In this document: positions 21,406-33,439 of the stretch, piece by piece
Position numbering within the stretch: the first letter of the stretch is position 1
Layout: each line of letters starts with the position of its first letter
Assembly (NCBI RefSeq): GCF_000003815.2
Contig: NC_049989.1
Coordinates: 1,379,705-1,443,704, forward strand
Reading direction: 5' to 3'
Length of the DNA: 64,000 nucleotides
DNA from: Branchiostoma floridae
Lineage: Eukaryota; Chordata; Leptocardii; Amphioxiformes; Branchiostomatidae
Program-made: the position numbers and the translations under genes
The notes under the pieces: model-generated
The model's input: the letters and a program-made list of their open reading frames with translations, nothing else
Databases searched by the model: none
Told to the model about the DNA's origin: nothing

Positions 21406-23897
21406 CTTAAAACAAGGAAAAACAGCAAGAAGAGAAGAAATTACAATTCAAAGTCACCTAAAATGATAATTTGGCGGTGGGCATAATCAACATCACATTC
21501 TCACCAAATACTATCAGGCTAACTACATATGTACGTTTGACTGTAGAAACTTGAATAGTAACACTGATTGTAGAAACTTTGTAATACGTTTCTTTGACCG
21601 GCAAGCCCCAAAAACGTGTGGACGCCTGCTATATAGTGTGTTTATTATATTTTCCAACCAGTCCGAAATCCAGTCCATCGACTTTTTCACTTTTTCCCCG
21701 ACCGGTCCAAGAAAAAAACGATATTGTACCAGTCCTCAATCCTACTTCAAGGTAAAATATGTTTTGAACACTTACGTATAGATACTTACGCTTGCCTTTC
21801 ACTCGGATGCTCATATTGCGAGGCAAATCTTCCAGCAAATCTCGATCCCTGTAATGTGGAATGAAACAACGTTATGGTTAATGGTATTACTTCACAAAGA
21901 AGCGACACCTATCGGCAGTGAAAAAAAGGACACAAGCGCTGATTGTTAAGCAATTCCTTCCCTGGTGAAGTGAAAGGTGGTCAACAGTCAATAAAACATT
22001 GATAGCAATTCCAAGTTGTATAAAAATTGTAATTATTAGTGTAGTAATTCTCTTTGCCATGTTTCATTTGCAAAGGTGAACAGCTAACTCATTGATGCCA
22101 CGTAAAGCACAGACAAAGCCTCACTTAAATATTTGATATATACGTTTATGAAGGTTAGACATCCAGGTAAGCAATATTAAAATACAATTCAATCTCTACA
22201 ACTGGATACAAACGGATAGTTACTTCCGGACGTTTCGAGTGACATCCATCACTCTTCTTCAGCAAAAGCAGAATGAACTAGTCAGAACAATTAAATGCCA
22301 GTACAGCTAACTAGAAAAACCGGTTTAACCACTAAATCGTTAGGATCATATGCAAAAGGTTACACAAATGTAAATCATGTTAGGATAGTTCCTATGGTCA
22401 GACAACACCATAGGAAAAAACTATTGTCCTTTGTGGTGCAAGGCGGGGTCCCATGTACTGGAAATATTTGATATATAGAACGTTCAAGTAAAACAAAGTA
22501 AATATTGCATCACCTTGGAAACAGTTTCTTCTCATCTGCCGTAGCCATCTTATCGTGCATCGCCAAGGTGCTGCTGTGGTCACGGTGGCAACCAACGAAG
22601 GAATCACACGGGCTAAATCTCGGACGATCGCAGTAAAATGTTACATTGACAAGCGGTCTGGAAAAGTCACACACATCACGAAGATTTAGGCTCTTGTTAG
22701 GAGTATTAGAACAAAACATCCACTCAGTAACGTTGGTTTTCTCCTGGAATCCGCACACCATGACACGCCTGACTATGGAACCGTCTCGAAATTTCTTCAG
22801 GGCCTGCACTGCTTCGCTCGGATGTACCAACTTGACTGACACAGAAAGTGTTCCTGGAAAGCTCAGGAAGAACGTTGCTGTGTAAGTTCCATCCCCGTGA
22901 TCGGTGACTCTTCCGGCGGTAGAAGCCTCCACTGGTGATCGGCTGTACAGCTTCGTACGAATGAAATCTCCTCCGTACGACTTCGGTCGCCCTCTTGAAT
23001 CCATGGCAACGATTTTGATTGACAGCTGTTTCCCGACTCTGTGCACAGGCCGAGGCTTTACCACGCTAATCACGAAGTTTTCGGATTTGGTGATCATTTC
23101 AAAGTCAATGGAACCATTCGGTTGACGCCATGACGATAGCCTGAAGGTCTTTGACATAATGTTGGTCTCGGGGGTAGTAACGACAGAAAGCTGAAAAAGG
23201 TTAAGAAAGGTTAAAGATTTTGTGTAACTATCGAGATGTTTTCACAGAGGAACGGTGACAAATAAACCATCTGAGAACGTTAACCACACAGTTTTAGCTT
23301 TAATTAAGATACGATTATTTGTTTATTTACTTTTGGAAACAACTAGACACAAAATCATATTTAAAATAATACGTAACTGCTATTTGGCGTTTGTTATTAC
23401 CCGGATATCTACGTACTACGTACTAGTTTGTTTCCGTTCAGATTTTTGTTTCAAAATTCATCATAGCCATAAAATGTATATTTGTTGGAGTTGATATTCA
23501 CCAGTTTCAAATACACGTCTCATTACTAGTTACATCGAAACTACATGTATCTCATAAGAAATCATCATGATAAAAGCATAAACTTTTTTCATTAGTCTTT
23601 TGTAAATAAAATATAAATAAATAAATTGTAACGCAAACACGGTACGAATGGCGCAGAAAAACGACTTGCAGAACCACTATGGAGATGGTTATACAGAATT
23701 ACATTTACGGCAACACGTGGTCAATTAAAATAACATACAGCGTTCATGCAATATAGTGAAACAGACTTTAAATAACTTGAGATGCAATAAAACAGTCGCG
23801 CACTTCTTAATGGTAATGAAATCACCTTTTGTAAGTACAGCATGCCGAGCAAGGAGAAAGCACAGAGAATGGAAGCTGCTGCCATATACCTCTGCAT
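20630..23897 (-). CDS. NXPE family protein (neurexophilin and PC-esterase domain), complete
   Basis: Coding exons 23826-23897, 22514-23190, 21790-21848 and 20630-21405 join in frame to 527 residues plus stop. Residues 5-22 form an uncleaved signal anchor (SILCAFSLLGMLYLQ), giving a type II Golgi-style topology. About 25-230 is the neurexophilin-like/filamin-type region, with VTDHGDGTYTATFFLSFPG. The C-terminal PC-esterase domain starts with EGYWFNGNW and carries the nucleophile motif RGDST (Ser332) and the DDMH motif (Asp501, His504), so the enzyme should be active. Length is close to the usual 540-560 residues. A 5' UTR exon probably lies at about 27.3 kb. The substrate is unknown; related PC-esterases modify glycans. 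Family assignment is firm. Confidence 0.9.
21790..21848 (-). CDS. NXPE-like coding exon 3: short linker
   Basis: This 59-nt exon (RDLLEDLPRNMSIRVKGK) lies between ATTACAG and AAGC|GTAAGT. Its phases (2 in, 1 out) match both neighbours, which supports it strongly despite its size. Confidence 0.75.
22152..22290 (-). mobile_element. Penelope-like element end with hammerhead-like hairpin
   Basis: On the minus strand, CTGAAGA is followed by a stem GAGTGA / TCACTC with a TGGATG loop and then GAAACGTC (22231-22262). The element's end, TTACCTGGATGTCTAACCTT, matches the outer part of the 363-552 element. It lies in an intron of the NXPE-like gene. PLE pLTRs are known to carry hammerhead motifs; here the core has one deviation (CTGAAGA rather than CTGATGA). 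Confidence 0.55.
22514..23190 (-). CDS. NXPE-like coding exon 2: neurexophilin/filamin-type region
   Basis: This 677-nt exon runs from the TTTTTCAG acceptor to the CCAAG|GTGATG donor. It encodes the beta-sandwich motif DHGDGTYTATF, a CGFQEKTNVTEW segment and several cysteines (CDFSRP, YCDRPRFSPC, GCHRDH). Confidence 0.85.
23826..23897 (-). CDS. NXPE-like coding exon 1: signal anchor
   Basis: The ATG at 23897 starts 24 codons encoding one hydrophobic segment, ending at AAAAG|GTGATT. The exon begins at the TTTTGCAG acceptor (23966-23967), so 23898-23965 is 5' UTR. An in-frame upstream start would need unspliced intron. Confidence 0.82.
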
Positions 23898-24713
23898 TTT
23901 GTAAGATCCGGAACTTTGGACCGGTGAGGTCAGGTCAGGTGAGGAACTTTGGAGACTGTTACCTCCTGCAAAAGAAATCAATTTTTACAAACTTGGTCTC
24001 CTTCCCTGATTGTTTCTTCTGACTTATAATATTTAAGTCATTTAATTTTTCATGTTTTTTATATTGTACTGCTGCAAACGATAGCCACAAGCTCGTTGAC
24101 AAAGTTGAGTAAAGAGTTCTACATATACCGTGAATATTCATTAGGCCTCGGTCGCAAAGCAAAAATCCTTCTTCAGAAGGTAATGATGAGCACGAGCTTA
24201 ACTTTGCTTTTACGATATATTGAATATATCTTGGCCATTGCTCGGACAAGCTCCGAGCGAGCTACAGACAACCCATTGACGAGCTGTGCGAGCTCAACAA
24301 TCGCTGCAAGTGCCCCGCAAACGACGGCCGAGCTGCTAAAAATCGGCCTAGGCCCGCTTAATCGCAAAAATGCCTCCGGCCGAAAATATCCATTTAGAGC
24401 TCGCTGACAAGTCGGCCGAGCTAAATTCTTGATTTGTAAAGGGGGCTTTAGGAAACTTTTTCTCTGTGTTTAACCTGTGATGATTTTTTTTTTTTTCACT
24501 TTGCAGCTATATTTAATGATAAATATGATTCTAGCATTTTAGAACTACATGTACATGTTATTCTGCACCCACATCGTCAAATTCAACACAAAGCGTGTAC
24601 ACACCATACTTATGACAGCACGGTTTGTTTTGTCCAAACTGTGGGGCATATTGATATTTGAGAAATAGCATTAAAATACACCATGTACGCGGTTTCTCTG
24701 ACATATGGATATA

Positions 24714-24902
24714 TCAGCAGTGTCTGTGCCAGTTATCAAAGTCGCAGAATCTAAGATAGGTACTAGTAGTATTTCCTTCCGTGAGATTGCGTACGTTGTC
24801 ATTTGACCAGGAGTGGCCGATGGCGGTGTTCCCACCCGAGAGGTCCGTCAGGAACAGGAAGGTCTCTTTAGGCCTGAATCCTAGGCTCGTATAGAAACAT
24901 AG
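24714..24902 (-). CDS. Unassigned candidate terminal exon
   Basis: An open frame follows an acceptor-like GATGCCACAG and encodes LCFYTSLGFRPKETFLFLTD, then SGGNTAIGHSWSNDNV, two N-T/S sites and a Cys-rich end before TGA. It sits in the presumed first intron of the NXPE-like gene on the same strand. I do not recognise the family. It may be an alternative 3' exon, a remnant gene or chance. Confidence 0.25.
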   Translation of the reverse strand, partial: LCFYTSLGFRPKETFLFLTDLSGGNTAIGHSWSNDNVRNLTEGNTTSTYLRFCDFDNWHRHC

Positions 24903-25152
24903 CTGTGGCATCCATGCCTAAGCAAGGTGCCTCCGCGTGTATTCATGCAAATGTAAAATGAAAGTATTTGCAGTAGGCTCCCAGTATTAAACATGGGTGT
25001 GCGCTCCAGCCCCAGGATTGATAAACCGGAACACCCGCAACCCTGCAGAAACGTGGATCGTGCCACCTTATTTGACAGCTAAACTTTGTACAAAAATCTA
25101 AAGCAGGTGGTTCACACAGGGTGATATAATATTTTAACAATTTTAAAGACAC

Positions 25153-27297
25153 GAGTTGTTAACATTCAGGCTCCAAAGTTTTCCGAAATCGTCGACAATG
25201 GCTGTTGGGATAGCGTCATATTTGAAAATTGGATACACAAGAGTCCAACTATATATATACACCTTTCTAACGCGGCGGCCATGATAGATTGAAGACGAGG
25301 TTAATGATATACAAACAGACAAAACTAGTTTCTAAAATAAGCTCCCATTTAGTTTTCTTCCCAAACCACACAAATTTTCACAACATAAGATCAAATAATA
25401 AATATAATAACAAGTGATATTCGCCGACAGATATAGCAATATAGGATAGCATAGACCCGAGACATGCATCCAGTCTCTTGTTGGTCGATTTTCTAATTTC
25501 CATGCTATCATTGATTTGTTTGTTTTGTTTGTGCCTTTATCTAGACTGGTTTAACTGCTAATTATGATGTACATTCTTTTGTTTGAATCATTGAACTCTT
25601 TTTAGATCTATCATGGCCGCCGTGTGAGAAAGGTATATCAGAGCAGGAGAAGATTCTGGTTAGAAGAAGCCCATGTGCCTGAGGCAGAGTCATTGTCTGC
25701 ATAGTCACTCCATTGTGTCGAGATTTTGCTCGAGGGTCATGCAAGTTGTCTGACGTGTAAGCGAGTAAAATTGTCTGATCACCTTTCTTTGTTCGTCTGG
25801 CGAATGCTAAAAGAGCAAAACACTTATCCGCGATTAAAATGGTTCATTTTAGATTGGAGCGAAATGTAGCGGAAAAGTGCCAACCTTTGGAAATAAATGG
25901 ATGGGCAAATTTGTGGACATCAAAGTACGTTGTTACGTAGACATAGTATTACAGGCAATGACATGACAGATGGAAATATTTTGAATGTTAAACTCTAGTT
26001 ATTTCTCATGTTTTGTAGCCGTAGAAGCAAATGTTTACAAAATCTCATGATTATTCATGAACTCCGAGTTTCAAGTTCCAGAGCTACCCCGCTCAAAGTG
26101 TTATTAATCATCTAACTCAGCATCAAACTCTATATCAAAGACATGCTAAGATTAGGGGATTCAGCATGTTATCCTATGGAGGTATTTGGAATCTATGTGC
26201 GTACGATGTCAAAAGACAAGTAGGCATTCAAATGCCTTTCTGTCGACACGCTATAATTGTGCCCGGGTCTTCCACACAGTGAACATTTCCTATACCAGAG
26301 CTACGCTTACCAATATTTACATTGAATGTAAGTTTTATATCAAATAAAGGGTAAGGGTGAGGCTTTAAGTCATTTGCAAACAGCTGTGTGACTTATTTTG
26401 TTAGAAAATTTTTAAACCTTAAACCAATCAAAACGAAGTACTACAATGCTCAAAACACCAAGATACTAGTAAGTTTAATAATGTATATTCTAACCGTTTA
26501 CCTGTACGAAAACTGTAACAATACAATATCTCTAGCATGTGATAAATCATAGCATGTTACCCACGAAATGTTATTTAAAAAAGATAAAGGTGTCGGAATC
26601 ACATACATGTAAATTCTGAAAATAAAATCTTTGATAATGTACGAATACTTCGAGCAGTCTTCTCTGCATACTACTTTAAACCATAGTATCCTTAATTAAA
26701 CAACATATTTCATATTCAAGAATGCAGGTTAACTTAAAAGGTTACTTCTGATATATATATTATTACCAGTGCCAGTTGGAGGCACCTTATGTTATGACCT
26801 GTATATTTCTTGTTTTGTTGCGGATATCGTATGTTAATAGGTCTTGCCACAACCCAAACATCGTAATCAAATTTATTTATGAAAACCGGATATTACTGAA
26901 TGGCAAGGATTCTGGAAATCAACACACAGGATTTCAATAAGATTCATGAATTGTGCGCCCTTACTATAAGCCAAGAAACGGTCGGTAAAATGTGCAATGT
27001 AATTTCTGACAGTGTTACTCAGCAGCAATAGTTAGATGTACCGAATATTCTTAAAGCTTGTCAAATTTCATAGAACTACAGTCATCCTGCTATGAGCACT
27101 AAAGAAAACGGTAGTGTCTGTCGTGGACAGAAACGCGTCGCGTCGTTTTTGTTGTTTCACGAAACAAGCTTGTTCTAGAGCAGTGGGTATTGAACTGGAA
27201 ATAAATTTTGGCGAAATATTCACCGATTAGCGCAATTCTGCTGAAATGTGTATCCTTACTTCTGAATTAAATACGATCACATAAAAAGTGTACTTAC
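25153..27297. other. Presumed first intron of the NXPE-like gene; nothing recognised
   Basis: AT-rich sequence with no open frames longer than about 60 codons and no clear transposon ends. Confidence 0.4.
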
Positions 27298-27430
27298 CGT
27301 TGACTAGTCGAAATACTAACCGCTTCAAAACAATCGAAACTTCCGAAGTAAACCGTGCCACACCCGAGTGCTATTTTAGTATGAGTTTGTCTGAGTGGAA
27401 AGACGGGTACATCCGATGACGTCACACCAG
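27298..27430 (-). promoter_or_regulatory. Probable promoter and 5' UTR exon of the NXPE-like gene
   Basis: On the minus strand a consensus CRE, TGACGTCA (27417-27424), precedes a GC-richer segment that ends in the strong donor CAACG|GTAAGT (27296-27297). No ATG-initiated long frame is present. The next acceptor on this strand is TTTTGCAG at 23966-23967, in front of the signal-anchor exon, so an intron of about 3.3 kb is inferred. Confidence 0.45.
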
Positions 27431-27638
27431 CGAAGGACTTTCCAAAGAATCCTGCTTTGTTTGTTTGTCATTCATTTATCCACCAATCAAGCCTTAGGGG
27501 AACAGGTGGCTCATTTCAAATCTCTGACGTAGAAATTGAATCAAATCGAAAAGTTACGTATTAGCTATAAAACATTGCTTGCCAAAAAAAGCGACATGCA
27601 CGTCTACACAATAGTGTACTATCTAATTAAAAGCTAAG

Positions 27639-27932
27639 AGCACAACCCGTGCAAGTTGTCCGTACCTTTTTTTGGAAGCCCACGTCCGCCGCGTATTTCT
27701 AAAAACGTTCAGGCTGTACCGGCGCGTACGGGGGCGAATCCGCAGCCCGATATATAGGGCACACAAAATTTTGCCTGCAAGTTAAGTTCTACGGCTTGTC
27801 TACGTGCTCCAAAATCTGTCGGATTCTCTACGAATTCGTACGGAGGCGGTACTTACCACTTACGGATCCCAAAGATTGCTCAAGTTTTGGCACGTAGACA
27901 GCACGTATTTGCACTTTCGGCAGGTTGTGCCT
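27639..27932 (-). mobile_element. GC-rich palindromic element, copy B (inverted)
   Basis: The segment GCACAACC ... GGCAGGTTGTGCCT is the reverse complement of the 15974-16240 copy, sharing CCACGTCCGCC, CGTTCAGGCTGTAC and the GATCCCAAAG region. It lies just upstream of the candidate NXPE-like promoter. Confidence 0.65.
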
Positions 27933-28249
27933 GTAGTTTAAACGACCCTGCAACTGCATTAATTATCGTTCATTCCCCTGTAATTACTAGCCTTTCGCTA
28001 CGCTACACAGCCCAGTGATGACAGCATTTAAGAATAGTTTCATCATTACCCTAGTTGTTGTCACGGTCGGTGCATCGTAGCCACATGCCAGTAATTCCAG
28101 AGGAATGTGCGTCCAAACAGATGCAAGGTTACATTTTCAAACCGGGCCCTATCGGGTTTTTCATGTTGATGGAATTTTTTTAAAAAGGTAATACAGCCCG
28201 ACCCTTGTCGTGTCTTGTCTTGTCTTGGTACCCCAAAATAACCCCACAC

Positions 28250-28342
28250 GAGGCATGGAGGGGGATGTGCTTGAGGGGATGAGGCATGGAGGGGGATGTG
28301 CTTGAGGGGATGAGGGGTGGAGGGGGATGTGCTTGAGGTCCC
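28250..28342 (+). repeat. Three tandem 31-bp G-rich repeats
   Basis: The unit GAGGCATGGAGGGGGATGTG plus CTTGAGGGGAT is repeated at 28250, 28281 and 28312, the last with two small changes. The neighbouring sequence has inverted GCCTGCCTGGCAC / GTGCCAGGCAGGGC arms at about 28363-28412. Confidence 0.75.
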
Positions 28343-28419
28343 GGGTTAGGGCGGGCAGGCCGCCTGCCTGGCACGGAAGCACTCAATGGTGCTTAAAAGC
28401 GTGCCAGGCAGGGCGTTGC

Positions 28420-30288
28420 AACCCGATGTATTCCGATTTGTTCAAACGACATTTTCCATAGAAAATGAACGACAGAGCCCATGTTTTTTAAAAGATAGTG
28501 CAGCTTAGGCTAGGTTGATTTTATTATATGGATGACTTCCACGCGCGCATCAATTGTTGGCTGTTTGCAAAAAAAAATGGTTTCAACTTTTCAACCATAC
28601 TGTAAATTCTCCAAAGCAGCTCTAAAATGAGCACGTATTTGCTGTAGATTGAAATAGAAAAAGGTATTGGAAAACAGATATCTAATGTCGTACAATGCCA
28701 AAGTAAATAAAAAGTCAAAGAGGAGGGTACCTGGACAAAAATTTCAGGTACAGGTCCGGTTCAGGGCATCATTTTTGGGTCAGGACCTGAATCTGGACTT
28801 GATCGTCTGTGACAAGTTGTGAATTGGCGATACTCAAAACTACGGTCAATTTGCTACAACGGAATTTGCTGGTTGGAGTATCCGACTCCAACTGGCGTTT
28901 TAAAAAGCAAAGCCTCTGTACCCTTGACTGTAGAAACGTAGTACAAATGACGATGAACTCTTCCTGACTTTAATCTTGTTACTTTCTTGGGGTGTCCATT
29001 TTCTTATTGGTGAACCCCGTTCCACTCGTTCCGATATTTTGCAGGTCTGTTTTTTCGGACCGGTCCAAGAAGACGAAAAGACTGTTCTGTACCCGTACAG
29101 CAATGTACTGGTCCCTACACATCGTAATTGTTGGTAAACTATACAGTCTTTAGTCATGTGTTCAACTTTCCAGACCTCTTTTTTTGCAAAACTTTTTTTT
29201 TATTCGCGCACTCGCATGACTTTAGGAGTTACGAGAGAATGTAATCCATATAATCAAGTCAACGTGGCCTTAGTATAAATCATGCTTGCACGGCGTTTGA
29301 TCAATTTAATCTAAAACTTTAGACTTTACCAGAACAAAAGATAAATAAAATGAATCAAGCAACCAATATGAAAAAAAAATTTGAAAAGCGAGACATCTCA
29401 AAAAGCGTCGACTATCTGAGTGAGTGAGAAAACAGATGTAAGCTGTGTGTCAGGTAGGACCTAATCGTTATGTAAATGTGTTACTGAAGAAATTTGGAAG
29501 ATGTACCAGTTAGACCGGTTGGTCCACAGGAGCTACTGTGTATAGTTATATTTAGAACTTCCCATAAATGTAGGTGGCGCTTCTCGAGGCTGGTCATGTT
29601 GTAAACTCGCTCTCCAGAAATCTTCGTAAGTGAAGGGTTCTCCCAATAACTTTTAGTATAGTGGGGGTAGGGGGCAAAAATAACACGAACCAACGCGCTG
29701 CGCTTTCAGGAAAATGGGTTCATATTGCATGACAGAGGGTATTAAATTCTACAGGTAAAATATGTTATAGTGACTTCTTTGTTGTAAAGTGGCAAAACGA
29801 CTATTGTTTTGATTATCGCCCATGCATTCACAAGTTTTTGCAGACAATGCCGACTGGAAAAGTGATGCCACTTGGCACAAAAATTTGTGAATTTTCATTA
29901 ATTTTAGCAAACCTAAACAAGAAAATAGGGAAGAAACACACTAAATTTCAAAAGTATTATAGTGGAGCTGGGCTAGGAGTATAGTGACATTTCTATCCCT
30001 CGACCCATCCTCTGCTTGGAGAACAACAATTCCCCCACCACTTTGAAGTGCAGTACCATACCGGCCGTAGGTGTCGCTGGGGCCTGGTTGGTTTTTTCGC
30101 GCACCAAAAATCGTTAAGAAAATTTCGTAAAGGCCAAATTTTTCCATGGAACGTTTTAGTACATATCAGTCTGAGTACAGTTTGAAAAGATTTAAGTTCC
30201 ATTTCAAAGTACAGTTTAAAAGATTAGAGATACAAAATAGACGATTCTATTTCTGAGAACAGGTACTACAGAGTAATTGACGTGCAAG
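28420..30288. other. No gene recognised
   Basis: Intergenic sequence. A GGACCGGTCCAAGAA block near 29056 also occurs near 21700 as GACCGGTCCAAGAA, so it is a dispersed repeat. A fragment of the foldback MITE end lies near 30009-30023. Confidence 0.4.
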
Positions 30289-30435
30289 TACTCTCAATGC
30301 AGAGGTTGATCGGCAAAGTTGTAAAGAATGTCGCAATTAATTTAATTACTTCGAATTCTCTTTTTTGCGACCTTTTTCTTCGTTTTTCATGACGAGTTGC
30401 TCTGTGTGTCGGACCCAACCACTGCTTGGGGAGTA
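30289..30435. mobile_element. Foldback MITE, diverged copy 3
   Basis: TACTCTCAATGCAGAGGTT at the left and AACCACTGCTTGGGGAGTA at the right are the family ends seen at 9.4 and 15.6 kb. The interior is different and short. Confidence 0.5.
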
Positions 30436-30519
30436 GGTCCAATGCAGTGCCACACTGAGCGCTCTGGACGTTATTACCGTCGCCGAGAAGGTTATATTTT
30501 CGGTTAAGGCCTCATGTTG

Positions 30520-32010
30520 TGTCCCTATATGTAGGGCAACAATACGTAAGTCGACAAGTTTTGCATGGATTTTAATTAATGATATTTGGTATTTGAGTAG
30601 CGGTTGCGGGAATGAAGGTCGTGTTCGAAAATGATCGGCGTAGCCTTATTCCGTTAGGACGGTAGACTAGCGGGCAGAATATGTGCGTCCGCTTTCTTGT
30701 GTGCAGCACAACTCGAGAACCCTTGAATGGATCCTGATAATATTTGTAGGGGGGGTAGGGGTCAGGAAAACAAAGGTCAAGTTCGATAAAGGGCCCCTAG
30801 CGGCTCCCTAAGGTACTGCAGCAAAATCTTTAATTTTGATATCTCGTGTTCTGGACATGCTGTGGTCATGATTTTTGAGTGGTAGATAGCCCTTGGGACA
30901 GAGAGTAAGTGCTGTGAGTTTGGACCACTAGCGGCTTTTTTTTAGAACTGCAGGCACCGATTTCCTTTCAAACATTGGACGAGAATAACTCGAGAACGTG
31001 TTGACGGATCATCATGATTTTCGGTATGTAGATAGAATGAGTGATGACTTACAGAATGATACACTAGTTATGCCAATAAACAGCTAATTAGCATGATTAA
31101 TTAGAAAAGTTCATAAATCCATGCCAACAGCATATAACTCGATAAGCTGTGTATGAATTTTTATGATATTTTGAGTAGCTGTTGCAAAAAAGGAAGGTCG
31201 AGTTCGAAAATGGTTGGCGTAGCATTTTTCGCCAGGACGGTAGAGGGCCGAGTGTGTGCGTCCGTTTGTTTCTGGAATGCATAACTCGAGAAGCATTGAG
31301 TGGATCTTGATATTATTTAGTAGGTGGGTAGGGGTTAGGAAAACGAAGTCCGAGTTCGATATTGGGCCCCCTAGCGGCTACCTAGATACTGCAGCTAAGC
31401 TTCAATTTTTGACATCTCGTGTTCTGAACATGCTGTGGTCGTGATTTTTTAGTGATAGATAGCCTAAGTGATTACTTACATAATGTAATACTTATTATGT
31501 AAATCAACAGCTAGTTTCCATAATTAATGAGGAAAGTCCATAAATCCACTGAATTCCATGATAGGACTTTCAAAATTGCCAGATACGTAGCTGAGAAAGA
31601 GAGATTTCCGATACATATCAATTATGCAAATGGCGACCAAATTTATTTAATAAATAAGAAAACATGAACATATTGACGGATCATCATGATTTTTGGTATG
31701 AAGTGAAGACTTACAGAGTGCAAATTAACAGCAAATTTCCATAATTAATAAGGAAAGTTTACAAATCTACTGCATTCTATGATAGGACTTTAGAGAGAAG
31801 TGTCAGTACATGTTAATTATATAAATTATGACCTCATTTACATAATAAATGAGGAAATATTAATGTGTTGACGGATCGTCATGATTTTTGGTAATGTAGA
31901 TAACCTTAGTGATGCCATACCTAATGCAAATCATCATCATTAATTTGCATAATAAATGAGGAAAGTTTAGAAATCAACTGCAGTGCATGATAGGACTTTC
32001 AAACTTGTCA
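30520..32010 (+). repeat. Array of long dispersed-repeat units
   Basis: At least two long units share GGACGGTAGA, GTGCGTCCG, AACTCGAGAA, GGATC(C/T)TGAT, CCCCTAGCGGCT and ATCTCGTGTTCTG(G/A)ACATGC (30600-30900 and 31180-31450). Shorter units with GACGGATC(A/G)TCATGATTTT and TAATGAGGAAAGTT recur at about 31000, 31680 and 31870. Inverted relatives occur at 48.5-49.1 kb. No coding capacity was recognised. Confidence 0.6.
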
Positions 32011-32689
32011 CATATGTGAGCAGAGATAAATGTCAATAGACACTTGGCCAAAGTCCGGTCCCCTATCGTCGTTTACTATTCGGCCAGGCCGGAGTCTGGT
32101 AGAGACTACATGATTTTGACAAAGCACTATAAAAAGTTGCGCTGGAAAGTATCACAACATTGTACATAATTTTACTGTCACCTTTGCCAACAAGAAGTTT
32201 ATGTGTTTAGTAGCATTTGTGGGGAACATACGTTCATGCAGTCGTTTGCTATTGGGGCAGATACTCTGAAGTAATATAAATGCATGATTATTTGACGAAG
32301 GGATGTGTTCGTGGTATTCTAGTTTTGGGCTTTTTTCGAACTTTTTCTTCGTTTTTCATGAAGCAGGTATCAGAGAACATTGCGCCCCTTCTTTTTTTTT
32401 TGCGCAGGGCTAATAATAATCTTCTCTTTATCGTTCTAATTTTAGTATAATATGTGCTGCCGAAGCAAGCACGACTCTAGCTGTTGTGCCCAGGGTAAAT
32501 ATAGCATGAACGTTTAGGGCCAACTCCGCATGTAGTCCTGGTTTGGAGGTCAAGTCGGCCGGGACATCTTTTCCCTGTGACAGAACTTCACGTTGAACGC
32601 TTCCGCCGTCCCTCTTGAAAGAGTATGAAAAGCTCGACGGGTGTCACACCATGATCGTACAAAGGCGGCGGGAGGAAATTTCATATGGG

Positions 32690-33430
32690 GGGGGGGAGCT
32701 TTTGTTGACCGAACTTTCCTCACATGTAGCGCCGAAGGCGCAATCCTAGTGGAGTCCGGGGGGCATGCTCCCCCGTGAAAATTTGAAATCGTGACCCTCT
32801 AAAACGCCATTTTCTGCGTTCTGACGGGCAAATTTTACTACCAGATTACGGTAAGTTTAATAGCAATTCTGTTCGAAGACAGATGGTTTTAGCGAGGGCG
32901 ATATTTTCACGATTTCGAGTACTAAAGGTGAGAGCTGTCGCAAGGTTGGTCTTGAGAAATTTCGAAATCTGCACCCTCTGAAAGGCCATTTTTTTGTTTT
33001 TAAGGGACAATTTTTTCTAACAGATTATACTAAATGTAATGCCATTTTTGTTAAAGAAAGAAATGTTTGAGGGCGATGACCCACGCAAATTTTCACACTG
33101 CCGTTGTGAATGCCCGAGGTGCAAGTCATCGCTCTGGAGGTCCGGAGAAAATTTTTAAATCTTGCCCGTGTGAAGCGTCATTTCCTGCATTTGGGGGCCA
33201 CATTCTGCTTGTAAACTAAGCTTAGTACGATAGTAAAATTTTTTATTAGTTAAGATTTTTGAGAGCGATGCTCCCGCAACATATTGTCCTGCGCCGAAGA
33301 CGCGGGTCGTCACAAGGGAGGTTTGGCGAAATTTTGAAATCGGGACTATCTGAAATGCCATTTCTTACATTTTCCGTGGTAAATTTTGCCGTTAGACTAG
33401 CTTGCTTTAATGAAATTTTCATCATCCAAA
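32690..33430 (+). repeat. Four tandem diverged units of about 160-190 bp
   Basis: GAAAATTTGAAATCGTGACC-type blocks followed by CTCTAAAACGCCATTTTCTG recur near 32796, 32953, 33143 and 33330. Each is followed by a GATTA(C/T)-type pyrimidine block and a GAGGGCGAT segment. Palindromic GGGGGCATGCTCCCCC lies at 32759-32774. Confidence 0.6.
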
Positions 33431-33439
33431 AATACACAA

